NCBI GenBank assembly: GCA_028285755.1 | Contig: JANQOQ010000009.1 | Coordinates: 1 to 60,444 of the forward strand | DNA: 60,444 bases | Direction of reading: 5' to 3' | DNA from: Puniceicoccaceae bacterium | GTDB lineage: Bacteria > Verrucomicrobiota > Verrucomicrobiia > Opitutales > JAFGAQ01 | Shown: positions 45,757 to 54,849 of the stretch, piece after piece | Position numbering within the stretch: the stretch's first letter is position 1 | Layout: each line of letters opens with the position of its first letter | Position numbers and translations under genes: made by a program | The notes under the pieces: generated by a model | What the model was told of the DNA's origin: nothing | Databases searched by the model: none | Seen by the model: only the letters and a program-made list of their open reading frames with translations

Positions 45757-46725
45757 TTACTTTTGGGATTGCTTCATCATGTGCTCGATGAGGCGCTCAT
45801 TGAAGTCTTTTGCAGAGTCATAACCCATGAGTTTAAGGGCCTGAACCATGGCTGCGACTTCCACGAGCCTTGCCATATCCCGCCCGGGCCGTACGGGTAA
45901 CTCTGCATGAGGCACGTTCATTCCAAGGATATCCAGGTAATTTTCCTCAAGACCGGTGCGTTCTTCATCCATGCCTTGTTTCCAGAGAATAAAGGTGATT
46001 ACCAGATCTATCTTTTTGTAGAGACGAACCGCGCGCACTCCAAAAAGCTGGCGAATATTAATGATACCGATCCCCCGGCATTCCATGTAACCGCGGTTGA
46101 GCTCTGAACTGGTGCCCACGAGCTCCTGATCGCGCAGCAGGGAAACGTAAGTGGTATCATCGGCGACCAGGCTGTATCCACGCTCTATAAGCGCCAGCGC
46201 ACATTCACTCTTACCCACACCACTGGCACCCCGTATCAGTACACCGATTCCCTTAATATCCAGCAATGTACCATGCAGCATGACCCTTGGGGAGAACATT
46301 TCATCGAGCATGACTGCTGCATCGGTGGTAAAGTCCTTGGAGCTTAGGGGTGTTCGGAAAAGAGGGATCTGGTATTGTTCGGCAATTTCAACCATCGCCG
46401 GTGTAGGGTCAATACAGCGGGTGGTTACCATGCAGGGTATTTCTCTTTTTGCGAGCTCATGCATGACCTTTAGTTGATCTTCATGAGTCATATCCTGCAG
46501 ATAGGCCATTTCCCCGGCACCAAATACTTGCAGACCGCTTGCCGCAAAGTGCTTAAAATACATAGTGAGCGCAAGTGCAGGGCGATTGATGGATTTGTTG
46601 TGGATGACTTTATCCATGCCCTCTGTACCTGCAACTTTGTCGAGTTTCAGGATTTCGTGGCTGCGGTCGTAATATTCTTTAACTGTAATCGACTCGACCG
46701 TATTGGGGATGGCTTCGGGTATCAT
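45757..46725 (-). CDS. hprK: HPr kinase/phosphorylase
   Basis: The protein has 322 residues. HprK phosphorylates and dephosphorylates HPr on a serine. The N-terminal domain shows [22 protein letters not shown]. The kinase domain has the Walker A loop GASGVGKS (166-173) and the signature [16 protein letters not shown] (214-229). Length and both domains are normal. It is the last gene of a minus-strand operon, 12 bases after lptB. In Proteobacteria hprK/ptsN genes also lie near lptAB, but the usual rpoN and hpf in between are missing here, and no HPr gene is in the window. Confidence 0.96.
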   Translation of the reverse strand: MIPEAIPNTVESITVKEYYDRSHEILKLDKVAGTEGMDKVIHNKSINRPALALTMYFKHFAASGLQVFGAGEMAYLQDMTHEDQLKVMHELAKREIPCMVTTRCIDPTPAMVEIAEQYQIPLFRTPLSSKDFTTDAAVMLDEMFSPRVMLHGTLLDIKGIGVLIRGASGVGKSECALALIERGYSLVADDTTYVSLLRDQELVGTSSELNRGYMECRGIGIINIRQLFGVRAVRLYKKIDLVITFILWKQGMDEERTGLEENYLDILGMNVPHAELPVRPGRDMARLVEVAAMVQALKLMGYDSAKDFNERLIEHMMKQSQK

Positions 46726-46737
46726 GTTGGCTAGGGG

Positions 46738-47481
46738 TTACATTTGGAAATTCTGCCCCAGATACAATCTACGGCATTGTTCATCGTTTACTAAGTAATC
46801 TTTACTGCCTTCTGCCAGCACCTGACCATCATAAAGCAAATACGCACGATCGACTATGCTGAGGGTTTCCCTTACGTTATGATCGGTGATCAATACACCA
46901 ATTCCCCGTTTCTTGAGGTTGGAAATGATGTTTTGCACTTCCTGGACATTGATGGGGTCGACACCGCCGAAGGGCTCATCCATGAGCAGGAAACGCGGTT
47001 GCGTAACCAAAGCGCGTGTAATCTCCAGCCGTCTGCGCTCGCCTCCGCTAAGCGTATATGCCTTTTGATCGGCCAAATGGCTGAGACCAATGTCGTTAAG
47101 GTGAAACTCGAGCCGCTGCTTGCGATCCTTGCGCGGGATGTTCATCGACTCCAGGATGGACATGATATTTTGCCGGACCGTCAGTTTTTGAAATACGGAG
47201 GGTTCCTGAGGCAGGTAGCCGATACCAAGACGTGCACGCTTAAACATGGGTTTGCGTGTGATATCCTGCTCCGCGAAAAAGATTTTGCCATCCGAAGGGG
47301 GGATGAGCCCGGTAATCATGTAAAACACGGTGGTTTTGCCTGCTCCGTTGGGTCCCAGCAGGCCAACGACTTCCCCGGCTTCGATGGACAGGTCAACCCC
47401 TTTAACGACTTCCTTTTTTCCGTATTTCTTATGGATGTCGTTTGTTTTTATGGATGGGCTGGTGGATTTAAGGATTTCCAT
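46738..47481 (-). CDS. lptB: LPS export ABC transporter ATPase LptB
   Basis: ATG at 47481 (MEILKSTS) gives 247 residues; the frame is open to 47532 but the extra residues overlap lptA and look non-native. LptB powers transfer of lipopolysaccharide across the envelope by ATP hydrolysis. Walker A is GPNGAGKTT, the Q-loop region is LGIGYLPQEPSVF, the ABC signature is LSGGERRRLEI and Walker B is FLLMDEPFGGVDP, all matching LptB closely. It overlaps the end of lptA by 14 bases. Confidence 0.97.
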   Translation of the reverse strand: MEILKSTSPSIKTNDIHKKYGKKEVVKGVDLSIEAGEVVGLLGPNGAGKTTVFYMITGLIPPSDGKIFFAEQDITRKPMFKRARLGIGYLPQEPSVFQKLTVRQNIMSILESMNIPRKDRKQRLEFHLNDIGLSHLADQKAYTLSGGERRRLEITRALVTQPRFLLMDEPFGGVDPINVQEVQNIISNLKKRGIGVLITDHNVRETLSIVDRAYLLYDGQVLAEGSKDYLVNDEQCRRLYLGQNFQM

Positions 47482-48073
47482 CTTCGTTTTCCACTTGCTC
47501 TGCAATGGGCTCTTCGCCCAGTAGGTTGCCAATTGCAGCTATATCCTTTAAACTGATTCGGGAACGTGGTTGATCTTCACCACTTTCGATGCGTATTTTG
47601 CGTTCTCCCTGTAAAAATACAATGCGATGCCCGCTTACGGTCCCGCGCTCATCAATGATCCTGGGGCTTTCTTCCAATACGAGTCGTCTTTCAAGCGGGT
47701 ATATTTCAGCCTTACCTGCGAGTGCACGAGTGCCCATTTGCTCGATTTCGACATTGCCGGTTGCGAGTATAAATTCAATTTGCCCGAGACCATCTACCAC
47801 AGCTTCATTATTTGTGTCGTCAGAGTCTTCTCCTTCAGGCTGACGATTGATAAGTATATCGGCGCGGTCGCACTTTACGACCATCGTTTGCTCGGTCATG
47901 ATCACATTGCCGATAAATCGCAGCCTGCGGACGTCCCCTTCGTATTCAAACTCCAGGCGGTCAGAAACAATGTCCGGGCCCGTACTTTCCGCTTCAGCAT
48001 CTTCTTGTGAAATAACCGGAATGAGCAGGCTAATGCCTAACAAGAGGATCGCGCTGGTGCGTATGAATGCCAT
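47468..48073 (-). CDS. lptA: LPS transport periplasmic protein LptA
   Basis: ATG 48073 gives 201 residues with a signal peptide (MAFIRTSAILLLGISLLIPV). The mature protein has the LptA/OstA beta-jellyroll pattern: DIVSDRLEFEYEGDVRRLRF, GNVIMTEQTMVVKCDRADIL, ATGNVEIEQMGTRALAGKAE and ERRLVLEESP. Another start at 48097 would overlap lptC. It forms the periplasmic bridge between LptC and the outer-membrane LptD. It begins 11 bases after lptC and overlaps lptB, so it is co-translated. Confidence 0.92.
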   Translation of the reverse strand: MAFIRTSAILLLGISLLIPVISQEDAEAESTGPDIVSDRLEFEYEGDVRRLRFIGNVIMTEQTMVVKCDRADILINRQPEGEDSDDTNNEAVVDGLGQIEFILATGNVEIEQMGTRALAGKAEIYPLERRLVLEESPRIIDERGTVSGHRIVFLQGERKIRIESGEDQPRSRISLKDIAAIGNLLGEEPIAEQVENEDGNP

Positions 48074-48083
48074 AAAATGGTGA

Positions 48084-48536
48084 CTATAAGACTCCATTGA
48101 GTTGAAAGTCGAGTTTTTGGTAAAACTGGATTCGGACAGATTCATTAATGACCATATTCTTATTTTCGAGATCGAGCTCCCAGTCATTACCTTCCAGTTG
48201 AAAGTTATCATCCTCGATCTCAATAGTTCCCGGACCGGATATTGTGTTCGTCTGGATATCGTAAAATGCCTGATTACTGGTCATTCGGGAGGTGAGGGTC
48301 TGCTGTTCGTCACCGGAAAAAACATCGACGGTAATATCCGTTACCTCGATGGCTTCTTCCCCCTGCAGAATGCCTTCCATGCCACTGAGAATATATGCGC
48401 GATAGCCCTCTTCATTAAAGAGGGGTAGCTTGAAGTTTCTCAGTTTCGAGTAGGGTGCGATTTGTGCGAATACGATGAGGCTGAACCCTACAACTATGGT
48501 GGCCACTAGGATCAATCTAAGACTATCGAGCTTCAT
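48084..48536 (-). CDS. lptC: LptC-like LPS export protein
   Basis: The 150 residues begin with a single N-terminal membrane anchor (LRLILVATIVVGFSLIVFAQI), followed by a small beta-rich periplasmic domain (GYRAYILSGMEGILQGEEAI, TSNQAFYDIQTNTISGPGTI, DDNFQLEGNDWELDLENKNM). This is the LptC layout, and its place directly before lptA-lptB supports the call. Sequence similarity to E. coli LptC is weak, as usual. It shares one base with the upp stop. Confidence 0.88.
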   Translation of the reverse strand: MKLDSLRLILVATIVVGFSLIVFAQIAPYSKLRNFKLPLFNEEGYRAYILSGMEGILQGEEAIEVTDITVDVFSGDEQQTLTSRMTSNQAFYDIQTNTISGPGTIEIEDDNFQLEGNDWELDLENKNMVINESVRIQFYQKLDFQLNGVL

Positions 48537-49168
48537 CAGGTATTGTAATAACGATCACCAAAATCGCCGAGGCCAGGCACAATGAATTTCTGCGTATTGA
48601 GCTCACGGTCAAGTGCGCCTGCGAGTATTTGAACGTCTGGATATTTCTCTTGAATACAATGGACCCCTTCGGGGGCTGCTACGATAGCAAGCATGCGTAT
48701 ATCCTTACCCCCGTAATTCTTAACGCGTTTGATGGTTTCGCATGCGGAGCCTCCGGTAGCAAGCATTGGATCAAGGATGAATATCGGATATACACTTAGA
48801 TCATTCGGCAGCTTTTCATAATAGAATTCAGCTTCTGCGGTATCTTCGTTGCGCTGGAGCCCTAAGTGCCCAACTGTGCTCTCCGGAAACAACTCGAGTG
48901 CAGGCCCCAACATACCCATACCTGCACGCAAAACGGGCACCCAGAATGGCATCGGATCAATCTGTTGTGCGGCCATTTCTTCCAGGGGGGTAGTGATGGT
49001 CTTTTCAGTCGTTGATAAATGCTTTGTCCCCTCGGCGATCAACAAATAGGAGATACGATGGCAGTGATCCTTAAATACAGATGAGGGGGTTTTTTCATCA
49101 CGCAGTATGGCGAGGGAATGGCGACCGAGTGAGTGGTCGAGGAGTGTAAGATTGGGAAATGCGCTCAT
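48536..49168 (-). CDS. upp: Uracil phosphoribosyltransferase
   Basis: This 210-residue salvage enzyme makes UMP from uracil and PRPP. The N-terminus LTLLDHSLGRHSLAILRDEK and the middle WVPVLRAGMGMLGPALELFP are typical of Upp. The PRPP loop is PIFILDPMLATGGSACETI, and the uracil-binding end is VPGLGDFGDRYYNT. It overlaps the deoxyribosyltransferase-like gene by four bases, which pairs two nucleobase-salvage functions in one operon. Confidence 0.97.
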   Translation of the reverse strand: MSAFPNLTLLDHSLGRHSLAILRDEKTPSSVFKDHCHRISYLLIAEGTKHLSTTEKTITTPLEEMAAQQIDPMPFWVPVLRAGMGMLGPALELFPESTVGHLGLQRNEDTAEAEFYYEKLPNDLSVYPIFILDPMLATGGSACETIKRVKNYGGKDIRMLAIVAAPEGVHCIQEKYPDVQILAGALDRELNTQKFIVPGLGDFGDRYYNT

Positions 49169-49800
49169 ATTGAATTTCGGAGATGCAGCACCTTTTCATA
49201 GAGTGCGTGGATTTCAGTGTCGGTTTTATCAAAATTGAACAGTTTTTCCATCCAGCGAAAAACGACCGCCTGATCATTGCCCATGAGTAATGCAGGTTGT
49301 GCTAATACCTTCTCAAATGCATCGATAATCTCCTGAGCCAGCCGGTTATTCAGGTTTTTTACACGCTCCATTGGGCTTTGGCCGGAGGGTTGGCTTTTAT
49401 AAACTTCCAGCGTTTTGAAAACGACCCGTTCCGTGCGTGGGTAGAAGCTGAGCATAAGGTTCCAGGGGTCGATCTCCTGATCCCCGGCGGCCCTGAAATC
49501 GCTGCGTAGGATAACCGATGGGATATCTGCAAATTTCGCGATCATAAACTCACTCACGGTACCGGAGTCCAGCTCGGTTCCATCGAAATGGAACAGGGCA
49601 AGCGGGCAGCTAAGGAGTGCGAGGATGTCCTCGTCACGAATGTCGTGGGCTTTGGCTGATCGGAATTCCAAATCCTGTGGCAGCACGGGTTTATATTTAC
49701 CCGCCGAAAGGGTTGCAATGGCATCCGCCAGCATGGCGTTGCCGGTCAGGTGCTTGGCGTCGAATAACTCTCCTGCGAAGTAAAAATCAGTGGTATCCAT
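49165..49800 (-). CDS. Nucleoside 2-deoxyribosyltransferase-like protein
   Basis: The 211 residues open with FYFAGELFDAKHLTGNAMLA, the N-terminal motif of nucleoside 2-deoxyribosyltransferases, and later have LALFHFDGTELDSGTVSEFMIA, which carries the Asp and Glu expected for base binding and the nucleophile. A helical C-terminal part is longer than in the smallest members. These enzymes swap bases between deoxynucleosides or hydrolyse them. The four-base overlap with upp supports a role in pyrimidine salvage. Confidence 0.85.
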   Translation of the reverse strand: MDTTDFYFAGELFDAKHLTGNAMLADAIATLSAGKYKPVLPQDLEFRSAKAHDIRDEDILALLSCPLALFHFDGTELDSGTVSEFMIAKFADIPSVILRSDFRAAGDQEIDPWNLMLSFYPRTERVVFKTLEVYKSQPSGQSPMERVKNLNNRLAQEIIDAFEKVLAQPALLMGNDQAVVFRWMEKLFNFDKTDTEIHALYEKVLHLRNSI

Positions 49801-49827
49801 CGAAAACTAATTCATGCATTAAGGGGG

Positions 49828-50910
49828 CTAACGCAAACGGTCAATCACCCTTTTAATGTCTACTGCAGGGGGGAGGGGTGATCCTTCAAAAATGTGGCCG
49901 GTAAATGTCTTGCTCAGATAGGGTATATAGAGTGACCCTTTGCTGCTGAAACCGCCAAAGAGATGCATGTTTTTCAGTGAGGGGTGTTCACCCAGGTAGG
50001 GCAGACGATCCTTGCTGCTGGGGCGAACCCCGGCGCGATGTTCCAACACCTGGAGAGAGCTCGAATTTTTAAGACTTTCCATGAGCCATTGCATGAGTTG
50101 CTCCCGGGCGTCTTCGGTAGGTTGTTCATCGAGGTTAGTCCATTCCCAGGTGGAACCGAATGAAAACGTTGTGAGATCGTGAGAGGGGATTATCCACTTA
50201 CTGCGGAGGTTGATCTCTTCGCTATCCATGCGAACCCCGCAGGCTTTAAGGATTTCGCCTTTGGAGGGTTCGAAGGGGAGTTCCCTGAAAAAGGGGTTAT
50301 ACATGGAGCGAAAACCTTCGCAAAAGATGACCCGGTCAGCCTGGTAACTTTTCCACTGGAAGAATTCAGGTTGGATATCCAGGGAATCATGGTCGAAATG
50401 GGCTTCGATGTAGGCGGAGCGGTCGAGCAGCCATTGCTTTAGGGCATTGAGCAGTGTTGTAGTATCGAGCACGCCTGCATGTTCGATGTGGAAGCTGCCG
50501 TCAGGATCTGAAAGGAGGCTGGAATTATTTGGGGGCAGGGGAATGCCTGGCAGATAAGGACTGTATTCGTGCAAATCGAGTCTGCGTTTCCAGAGTTCTA
50601 TTTCCTGAGGACCGTTGAAGTAGCGACGGATGCGCATGGGCCGATATACCTGGATGTTTAGTTTGCTTTCAATTTCGCGATAGCGTGCAACGGCTGCGGG
50701 CAAGAGTTGATCGAGCTCCCAGGTCTTGACGAGGCGCTTTCCGGTTACCGGGTTCATCAGCCCGGCAGCGACCCGGGAGGCGCTGCTCGGGTTGCCATTG
50801 TCGATGACGAGCACGCTTTTGCCGTGATGCTCTATGAGCTCCCAGGCAAGCAGGCAGCCCGCCAGACCGGCGCCCACAATGAGCGTATCGATTTTAGCTT
50901 CTGGATTCAT
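49828..50910 (-). CDS. FAD-dependent oxidoreductase of the DAO family
   Basis: The protein has 360 residues. The N-terminal FAD motif DTLIVGAGLAGCLLAWELIE with the ribose end VLVIDNG is at 8-37, then SSASRVAAGLMNPVTGKRLV. The late segment EHRAGVRPSSKDRLPYLGEH with LFGGFSSKGSLYIP closes the FAD site as in DAO/MnmC-like oxidases. The substrate is unknown; MnmC-like or amino-acid oxidase activities are possible. It lies 27 bases before the deoxyribosyltransferase gene and is probably first in the seven-gene operon. Confidence 0.88.
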   Translation of the reverse strand: MNPEAKIDTLIVGAGLAGCLLAWELIEHHGKSVLVIDNGNPSSASRVAAGLMNPVTGKRLVKTWELDQLLPAAVARYREIESKLNIQVYRPMRIRRYFNGPQEIELWKRRLDLHEYSPYLPGIPLPPNNSSLLSDPDGSFHIEHAGVLDTTTLLNALKQWLLDRSAYIEAHFDHDSLDIQPEFFQWKSYQADRVIFCEGFRSMYNPFFRELPFEPSKGEILKACGVRMDSEEINLRSKWIIPSHDLTTFSFGSTWEWTNLDEQPTEDAREQLMQWLMESLKNSSSLQVLEHRAGVRPSSKDRLPYLGEHPSLKNMHLFGGFSSKGSLYIPYLSKTFTGHIFEGSPLPPAVDIKRVIDRLR

Positions 50911-51018
50911 CGGAGGGAGTCATACGTTTTTGTAAGCAAAAGAGTTGCACTTCTTGCACGAATATTCACTTATTAAAGGGTTTTATATATCTATAACTAC
51001 CTAAACTCTATTAGTATT

Positions 51019-52203
51019 GTGACTCAATCCAGTTTATCACATTGGGCTCTGAATGTGTCTCCCTCACCCACACTTGCGGTGGATGCGATGGCCAAGTCCA
51101 TGAAGGCAGAAGGTAAGGATGTGTGCGGCTTTGGCTCCGGCGAGCCCGACTTTGATACGCCTGCATTCATGAAAGAAGCCTGTATTCAGGCGATCCAGGA
51201 GGGTAAAACCAAATATACACCTGCTCCCGGTATTCTGCCACTGCGCGAAGCGCTTGCTGAAAAATATACGAATGAATACGGGATCGCAGACCTGACGTTT
51301 GCGAATACGATCGTAAACCCGGGTGGCAAATTTTCATGTTATCTGGCAATTCTGGCACTCTGCCAGGAAGGGGATGAGGTCATTATTCCTGCGCCGTATT
51401 GGGTAAGTTATCCGGAAATGGTGAAGCTCTCGGGGGCGACGCCTGTCGAGGTTTTTGCGGGGATTGATCAGGAATTTAAAATGACTCCGGAGCAGCTTGA
51501 AGGCGCCATCACAGAGCGCACAAAGCTGGTGATCATCAACAGCCCTTCAAATCCTACGGGCTCAGTGTATTCCGAGGCAGAGCTGCGCGCGCTCTATGCG
51601 GTGTGTGAAAAGCATGATATTTGGATTCTGTCCGATGAGATCTACGAGTACCTGCTCTACGGGGGAGAGAAGCATTTTTCAATAGCGAGCATTGGGCCTG
51701 AGGCGTTTGCACGTACGGTTGTGGTATCCGGTTTCAGCAAAAGTTTTTCAATGACGGGCTGGCGCCTGGGCACTGTGGTAGCCCCGCTGGAAGTGGCAAA
51801 GGCCATCGCGAAGTTGCAGAGCCAGACAAGCTCGAACCCGACGACTTTTGCCCAATGGGGGGCACTTGCCGCTATGCAGCAGCCGGAGTTGGCAAAGTCG
51901 GCAATTGCTGAGATGCTCGCAGTATTTGATCGCCGTAGGAAATATCTGCGCGAGCAGCTATTATCGACTCCGGGGGTAGTTACGCCCAATCCTTTAGGTG
52001 CTTTCTACCTGTTTCCGGATATCTCAAGTTTTGGCATGAGCTCAAATGATTTCGCAACGAAAATCCTCCAGGAGAAGCTCGTAGCCGTGGTTCCTGGAGA
52101 AGGCTTTGGAGCACCCGGCTACTTGCGCTTCAGCTACGCCACCAGCGACGAAGTCATCGAAAAAGGTGCCGCCCGCTTCAAGGAATTCTGCGCCGGACTG
52201 TAA
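51019..52203 (+). CDS. Class I pyridoxal-phosphate aminotransferase (aspartate aminotransferase type)
   Basis: The 394 residues begin at GTG 51019. PLP-site landmarks are [14 protein letters not shown], the NPTG motif [13 protein letters not shown] (177-189), [10 protein letters not shown] with Asp206 and Tyr209, and the Schiff-base lysine Lys241 in [21 protein letters not shown]-type ends ([10 protein letters not shown]) supply the carboxylate-binding Arg. This is the group 1-beta aspartate/prephenate aminotransferase pattern; the precise substrate is not fixed by sequence. It is divergent from the lpt operon. Confidence 0.94.
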   Translation: MTQSSLSHWALNVSPSPTLAVDAMAKSMKAEGKDVCGFGSGEPDFDTPAFMKEACIQAIQEGKTKYTPAPGILPLREALAEKYTNEYGIADLTFANTIVNPGGKFSCYLAILALCQEGDEVIIPAPYWVSYPEMVKLSGATPVEVFAGIDQEFKMTPEQLEGAITERTKLVIINSPSNPTGSVYSEAELRALYAVCEKHDIWILSDEIYEYLLYGGEKHFSIASIGPEAFARTVVVSGFSKSFSMTGWRLGTVVAPLEVAKAIAKLQSQTSSNPTTFAQWGALAAMQQPELAKSAIAEMLAVFDRRRKYLREQLLSTPGVVTPNPLGAFYLFPDISSFGMSSNDFATKILQEKLVAVVPGEGFGAPGYLRFSYATSDEVIEKGAARFKEFCAGL

Positions 52204-52279
52204 AAATTCTTGTTAATATATTCTTATAAGAAGTGGTATTAAGTAATTTAGTACGAATCTGTTTCAGTTTTTTATCTTG

Positions 52280-52855
52280 TTACAACCACTTCTCCGTATT
52301 ATCCGGCACGTATTGGCTCATTTTGCCGAGCAGGGCAGTAGGATCGCTATCGATAGCAAGTGATTGCAGGTGGCGGTCTTTCAGAAAACCTTCGGTGACG
52401 ACGTGACGCAGAAAGCGGGCGAGGTCGTCATAATAACCCGCAACGTTTAGAATACCGCAGGGCTTTTGGTGGTATTTGAGCTGGTTCCAGGTGAGCACTT
52501 CAAATAACTCTTCAAACGTGCCGATACCGCCGGGCAGCGCGACAAAGGCGTCAGCATGCTCGGCCATCATCTGCTTGCGCTGGTGCATGGTCTGAACCGT
52601 GATGAGCTCCGTAATGCCATGGTGGCCGACTTCCTTTTCCTTCAGCTTCTCGGTGATGATGCCGGTAACCTGTGCTCCGGCACTCATCGCTCCATCGGCC
52701 ACTGTGCCCATGAGGCCCACCTTGCCACCCCCGTAAACCAGATTATGTCCACGCTCTGCAAGTGTTTTGCCAAAATTATAGGCGGCTTCTTTATAGTCCT
52801 CACACGTTCCCATTGAGGAGCCGCAATATACGCATACGGTTTTAAAATCTGCCAT
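52280..52855 (-). CDS. LOG-family nucleotide phosphoribohydrolase (TIGR00730)
   Basis: This 191-residue Rossmann-like protein belongs to the 'lysine decarboxylase-like' LOG family; characterised members release base from nucleoside monophosphates (cytokinin activation). It shows VCVYCGSSMG, LVYGGGKVGLMGTVADGAM and ALPGGIGTFEELFEVLTWNQ, the PGGxGT motif that marks the family. It shares one base with the upstream methyltransferase gene. Confidence 0.94.
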   Translation of the reverse strand: MADFKTVCVYCGSSMGTCEDYKEAAYNFGKTLAERGHNLVYGGGKVGLMGTVADGAMSAGAQVTGIITEKLKEKEVGHHGITELITVQTMHQRKQMMAEHADAFVALPGGIGTFEELFEVLTWNQLKYHQKPCGILNVAGYYDDLARFLRHVVTEGFLKDRHLQSLAIDSDPTALLGKMSQYVPDNTEKWL

Positions 52856-53856
52856 TACTCAATATCTCTTTTGCCATACAATACTTGAAATTTTTGCCCA
52901 AAATAGCCAGGTGAAATCAGTTCCAGGAGTTGGCTCTTTAACGCTGAGGCGAGAGTCGCCGTACCTTCGACGATTTGCTTAATGGTATTCTGCGAATGCA
53001 ACATAAAGAAGGCCTCCTGGCTTTTGAGTTGAATACTGGTAAATCCGTTGCGCACGAGCACGCTCTTTAAGAAATCCCAGCACACATGGCTGGTGAGGTC
53101 TTGCTCACCGGGACGTTCTAAGAGATTAGGAACCTGCTGATGCTTATAATAAGCACGTGCAGTGCCCTCGGGAAATTCGGTTAGCAGCGTATTCCACATA
53201 TGACCGTAATCGATAGCAATAAATAGGCCGCTCCAGGATTGCCTGACAATTTTCTCCAGAAGTTGCTCAGCCCTGTAGCTGATATCGAGACGATAACCTT
53301 CTGCAGCCGGAGTGGGCAGCCGATCTAGGACGGCGGCTTCATTTTCAGTGATTTTCTTAGTGCCCTCCACGGTTTCCGATAGCAAATTGCCTTCCAGTTT
53401 AAGTCGTAGCGGTTGCCATTGACCCTCTAGATAAATCCATCTTTGGAAAGGTTGCGCATCGAATAATTCATTCGAAAAGACCACTGCTCTTTCGGGGATA
53501 TGCAAGGGATCGCCCAGCTTAAGAGTTTGAACATCCTCGAAACGGCTTTCGAACGGGGACGAACCGGACTCAGCTCCAATCTCAACGAAAGTGTGAGATT
53601 CCATATTGCTCAAGTTAGAGACAGCACAGCGCACCAGTTCAGGAAAAACAGCATTGTGCGAACTCGATGTGTAAAAATCACTGCGATGAGACTTGCCTAC
53701 ACGATCTAACAGCTTCGCATAATAGCCGAGTCGAGGATCATAGAGCGCGGCTTCGGTAAAGGCTTCATAGGGGATAGCTTCAGTGTCAGATTGAATCCTG
53801 TTGAACATCGAAATCCATTCGTCTGAGAGCTCTGCCTTTAAAGCCTTAAAATCCAT
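52855..53856 (-). CDS. MidA/NDUFAF7-family SAM-dependent methyltransferase
   Basis: The 333 residues show YEAFTEAALYDPRLGYYA, typical of the family start (usually F...LYHPEFGYY), then FVEIGAESGSS at the SAM site, AVVFSNELFDAQPFQRW, LFIAIDYGHMWN and GTARAYYKHQ..PGEQDLTSHVCWD. Eukaryotic NDUFAF7 methylates an arginine of respiratory complex I; bacterial targets are not established. It is followed without a gap by the LOG gene, so the two form an operon. Confidence 0.92.
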   Translation of the reverse strand: MDFKALKAELSDEWISMFNRIQSDTEAIPYEAFTEAALYDPRLGYYAKLLDRVGKSHRSDFYTSSSHNAVFPELVRCAVSNLSNMESHTFVEIGAESGSSPFESRFEDVQTLKLGDPLHIPERAVVFSNELFDAQPFQRWIYLEGQWQPLRLKLEGNLLSETVEGTKKITENEAAVLDRLPTPAAEGYRLDISYRAEQLLEKIVRQSWSGLFIAIDYGHMWNTLLTEFPEGTARAYYKHQQVPNLLERPGEQDLTSHVCWDFLKSVLVRNGFTSIQLKSQEAFFMLHSQNTIKQIVEGTATLASALKSQLLELISPGYFGQKFQVLYGKRDIE

Positions 53857-53939
53857 TAACCGCTAACTTGAAAAGAGTATTTATCAGTTGACTTTAAATA
53901 GCTGAGTAGCAAGCCTCAACGTTTATAAATTGAGCAGCA

Positions 53940-54031
53940 GGAGAGATGGCAGAGTGGTCTAATGCGCTGGTTTGCTAAACCGGTGAACTGCAAAAGCGGT
54001 TCCGGGGGTTCGAATCCCCCTCTCTCCGCCA
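53940..54031 (+). tRNA. tRNA-Ser (anticodon GCU)
   Basis: This is a 92-base class II tRNA. The acceptor stem GGAGAGA (53940-53946) pairs with TCTCTCC (54021-54027). The anticodon loop TTGCTAA carries GCT. A long variable arm follows, then a T arm GGGGGTTCGAATCCCCC, discriminator G and an encoded CCA. Transposon remnants begin directly downstream. Confidence 0.96.
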
Positions 54032-54060
54032 GTATTATATAAAGCTACACCTTCACCAGC

Positions 54061-54078
54061 GAGTTGTCACAACTCCTT
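54061..54078 (+). terminator. Palindrome after tRNA-Ser, possible weak terminator
   Basis: GAGTTGTCACAACTC is a perfect 15-base palindrome 30 bases after the tRNA, followed by CTTT. As a hairpin it has a five-base stem and a five-base loop. GAGTTGTC recurs at 54216-54223 and inverted at 54296-54303, so it may instead belong to the transposon-end repeats. Confidence 0.4.
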
Positions 54079-54164
54079 TAAACCTGAAATACGGTGAAAT
54101 ATCCTGAAATTAACGGGTTATGAAGGCTGAAAAATTGGAAACCTTAGATATATTTCAATCCAGA

Positions 54165-54303
54165 TGTCGCAGACAAAATCCATTTGTCGTAAAAGTGAAT
54201 TGAAGTGTCCAGAACGAGTTGTCCAAATGAATTTTACATAAGTCTTTGATGTGTAAATGTCACTTATATGACCTTGAAGAGCTCCTGTAAACTGCGACAA
54301 CTC
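54165..54303. repeat. TGTC-containing repeats resembling a transposon end
   Basis: TGTCGC (54165), TGTCGT (54185), TGTCC (54206) and TGTCC (54220) occur in direct orientation about 14-21 bases apart, and an inverted GCGACA lies at 54294-54299. Transposons with TniA/TnsB-type transposases carry several spaced transposase-binding sites at their ends, often beginning TGTC. The transposase fragment follows directly at 54319. No matching array is seen after the ATPase gene. Confidence 0.45.
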
Positions 54304-54318
54304 GGTTGAAATCGAAAG

Positions 54319-54849
54319 GTGGTCAAAGTCACCCGAAATGGAATTCGTTTAACTTTAAAGGGAAATACAGTCCATTACCGTAATGAGTATACCGGCAAGC
54401 TAATCGGTAGGAATGTAGCGGTTTGGTTGAACACCGAAGAAGTGATCCCGGATACTATAACGGTTACAGATACCCACAACCGAAATCCTCTGATAGTCGA
54501 AAAGGAAGTGGTATTACCCTCAATGACTGCTTCAAACGAAGACTTTGAAAAAGCTCAGGCCCAAGTGGATGCTCATAATGAATATGGTAAGACACTCTAC
54601 AGGACGATTACGAATCTTGAGAAGGACACCATGTTCAGAAGGACGAACTATATTGATCCCAGAACAAAGAATCTGGGTGAACGTATGCGAACCGGAAAGA
54701 AGAAGGTGAGTACTAAAAGGCAAAAGCAGAGGTTGATCTCAAGGAAAGAACAACAGCTTGGCCTCTCGGGAGAAAAGACAAATCAAGATTCGAACGATCT
54801 AGACCGCAAGCAAAGGGGCTTAAAGCTCATAGAGGAAGCAATCAAGTAA
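54319..54849 (+). pseudogene. C-terminal fragment of a Mu/TniA/TnsB-type transposase
   Basis: The 176-residue frame starts at GTG. Its first half (GIRLTLKGNTVHYRNEYTGK, then VAVWLNTEEVIPDTITVTD) matches the beta-barrel that follows the catalytic core in Mu-type transposases. A basic tail follows (KKKVSTKRQKQRLISRK), as in the part that contacts the partner ATPase. The DDE catalytic core and N-terminal DNA-binding domains, some 400 or more residues, are missing: a stop lies ten bases upstream and only 287 bases separate it from tRNA-Ser. It is therefore a truncated gene, although the remaining frame is still open. Its stop shares one base with the ATPase start (TAATG). Confidence 0.75.

Noticed and set aside
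52203-52235. TTCTTATAAGAA palindrome after the aminotransferase as a terminator
   Set aside because: Weak AT-only stem with no loop and no T run; could be chance.
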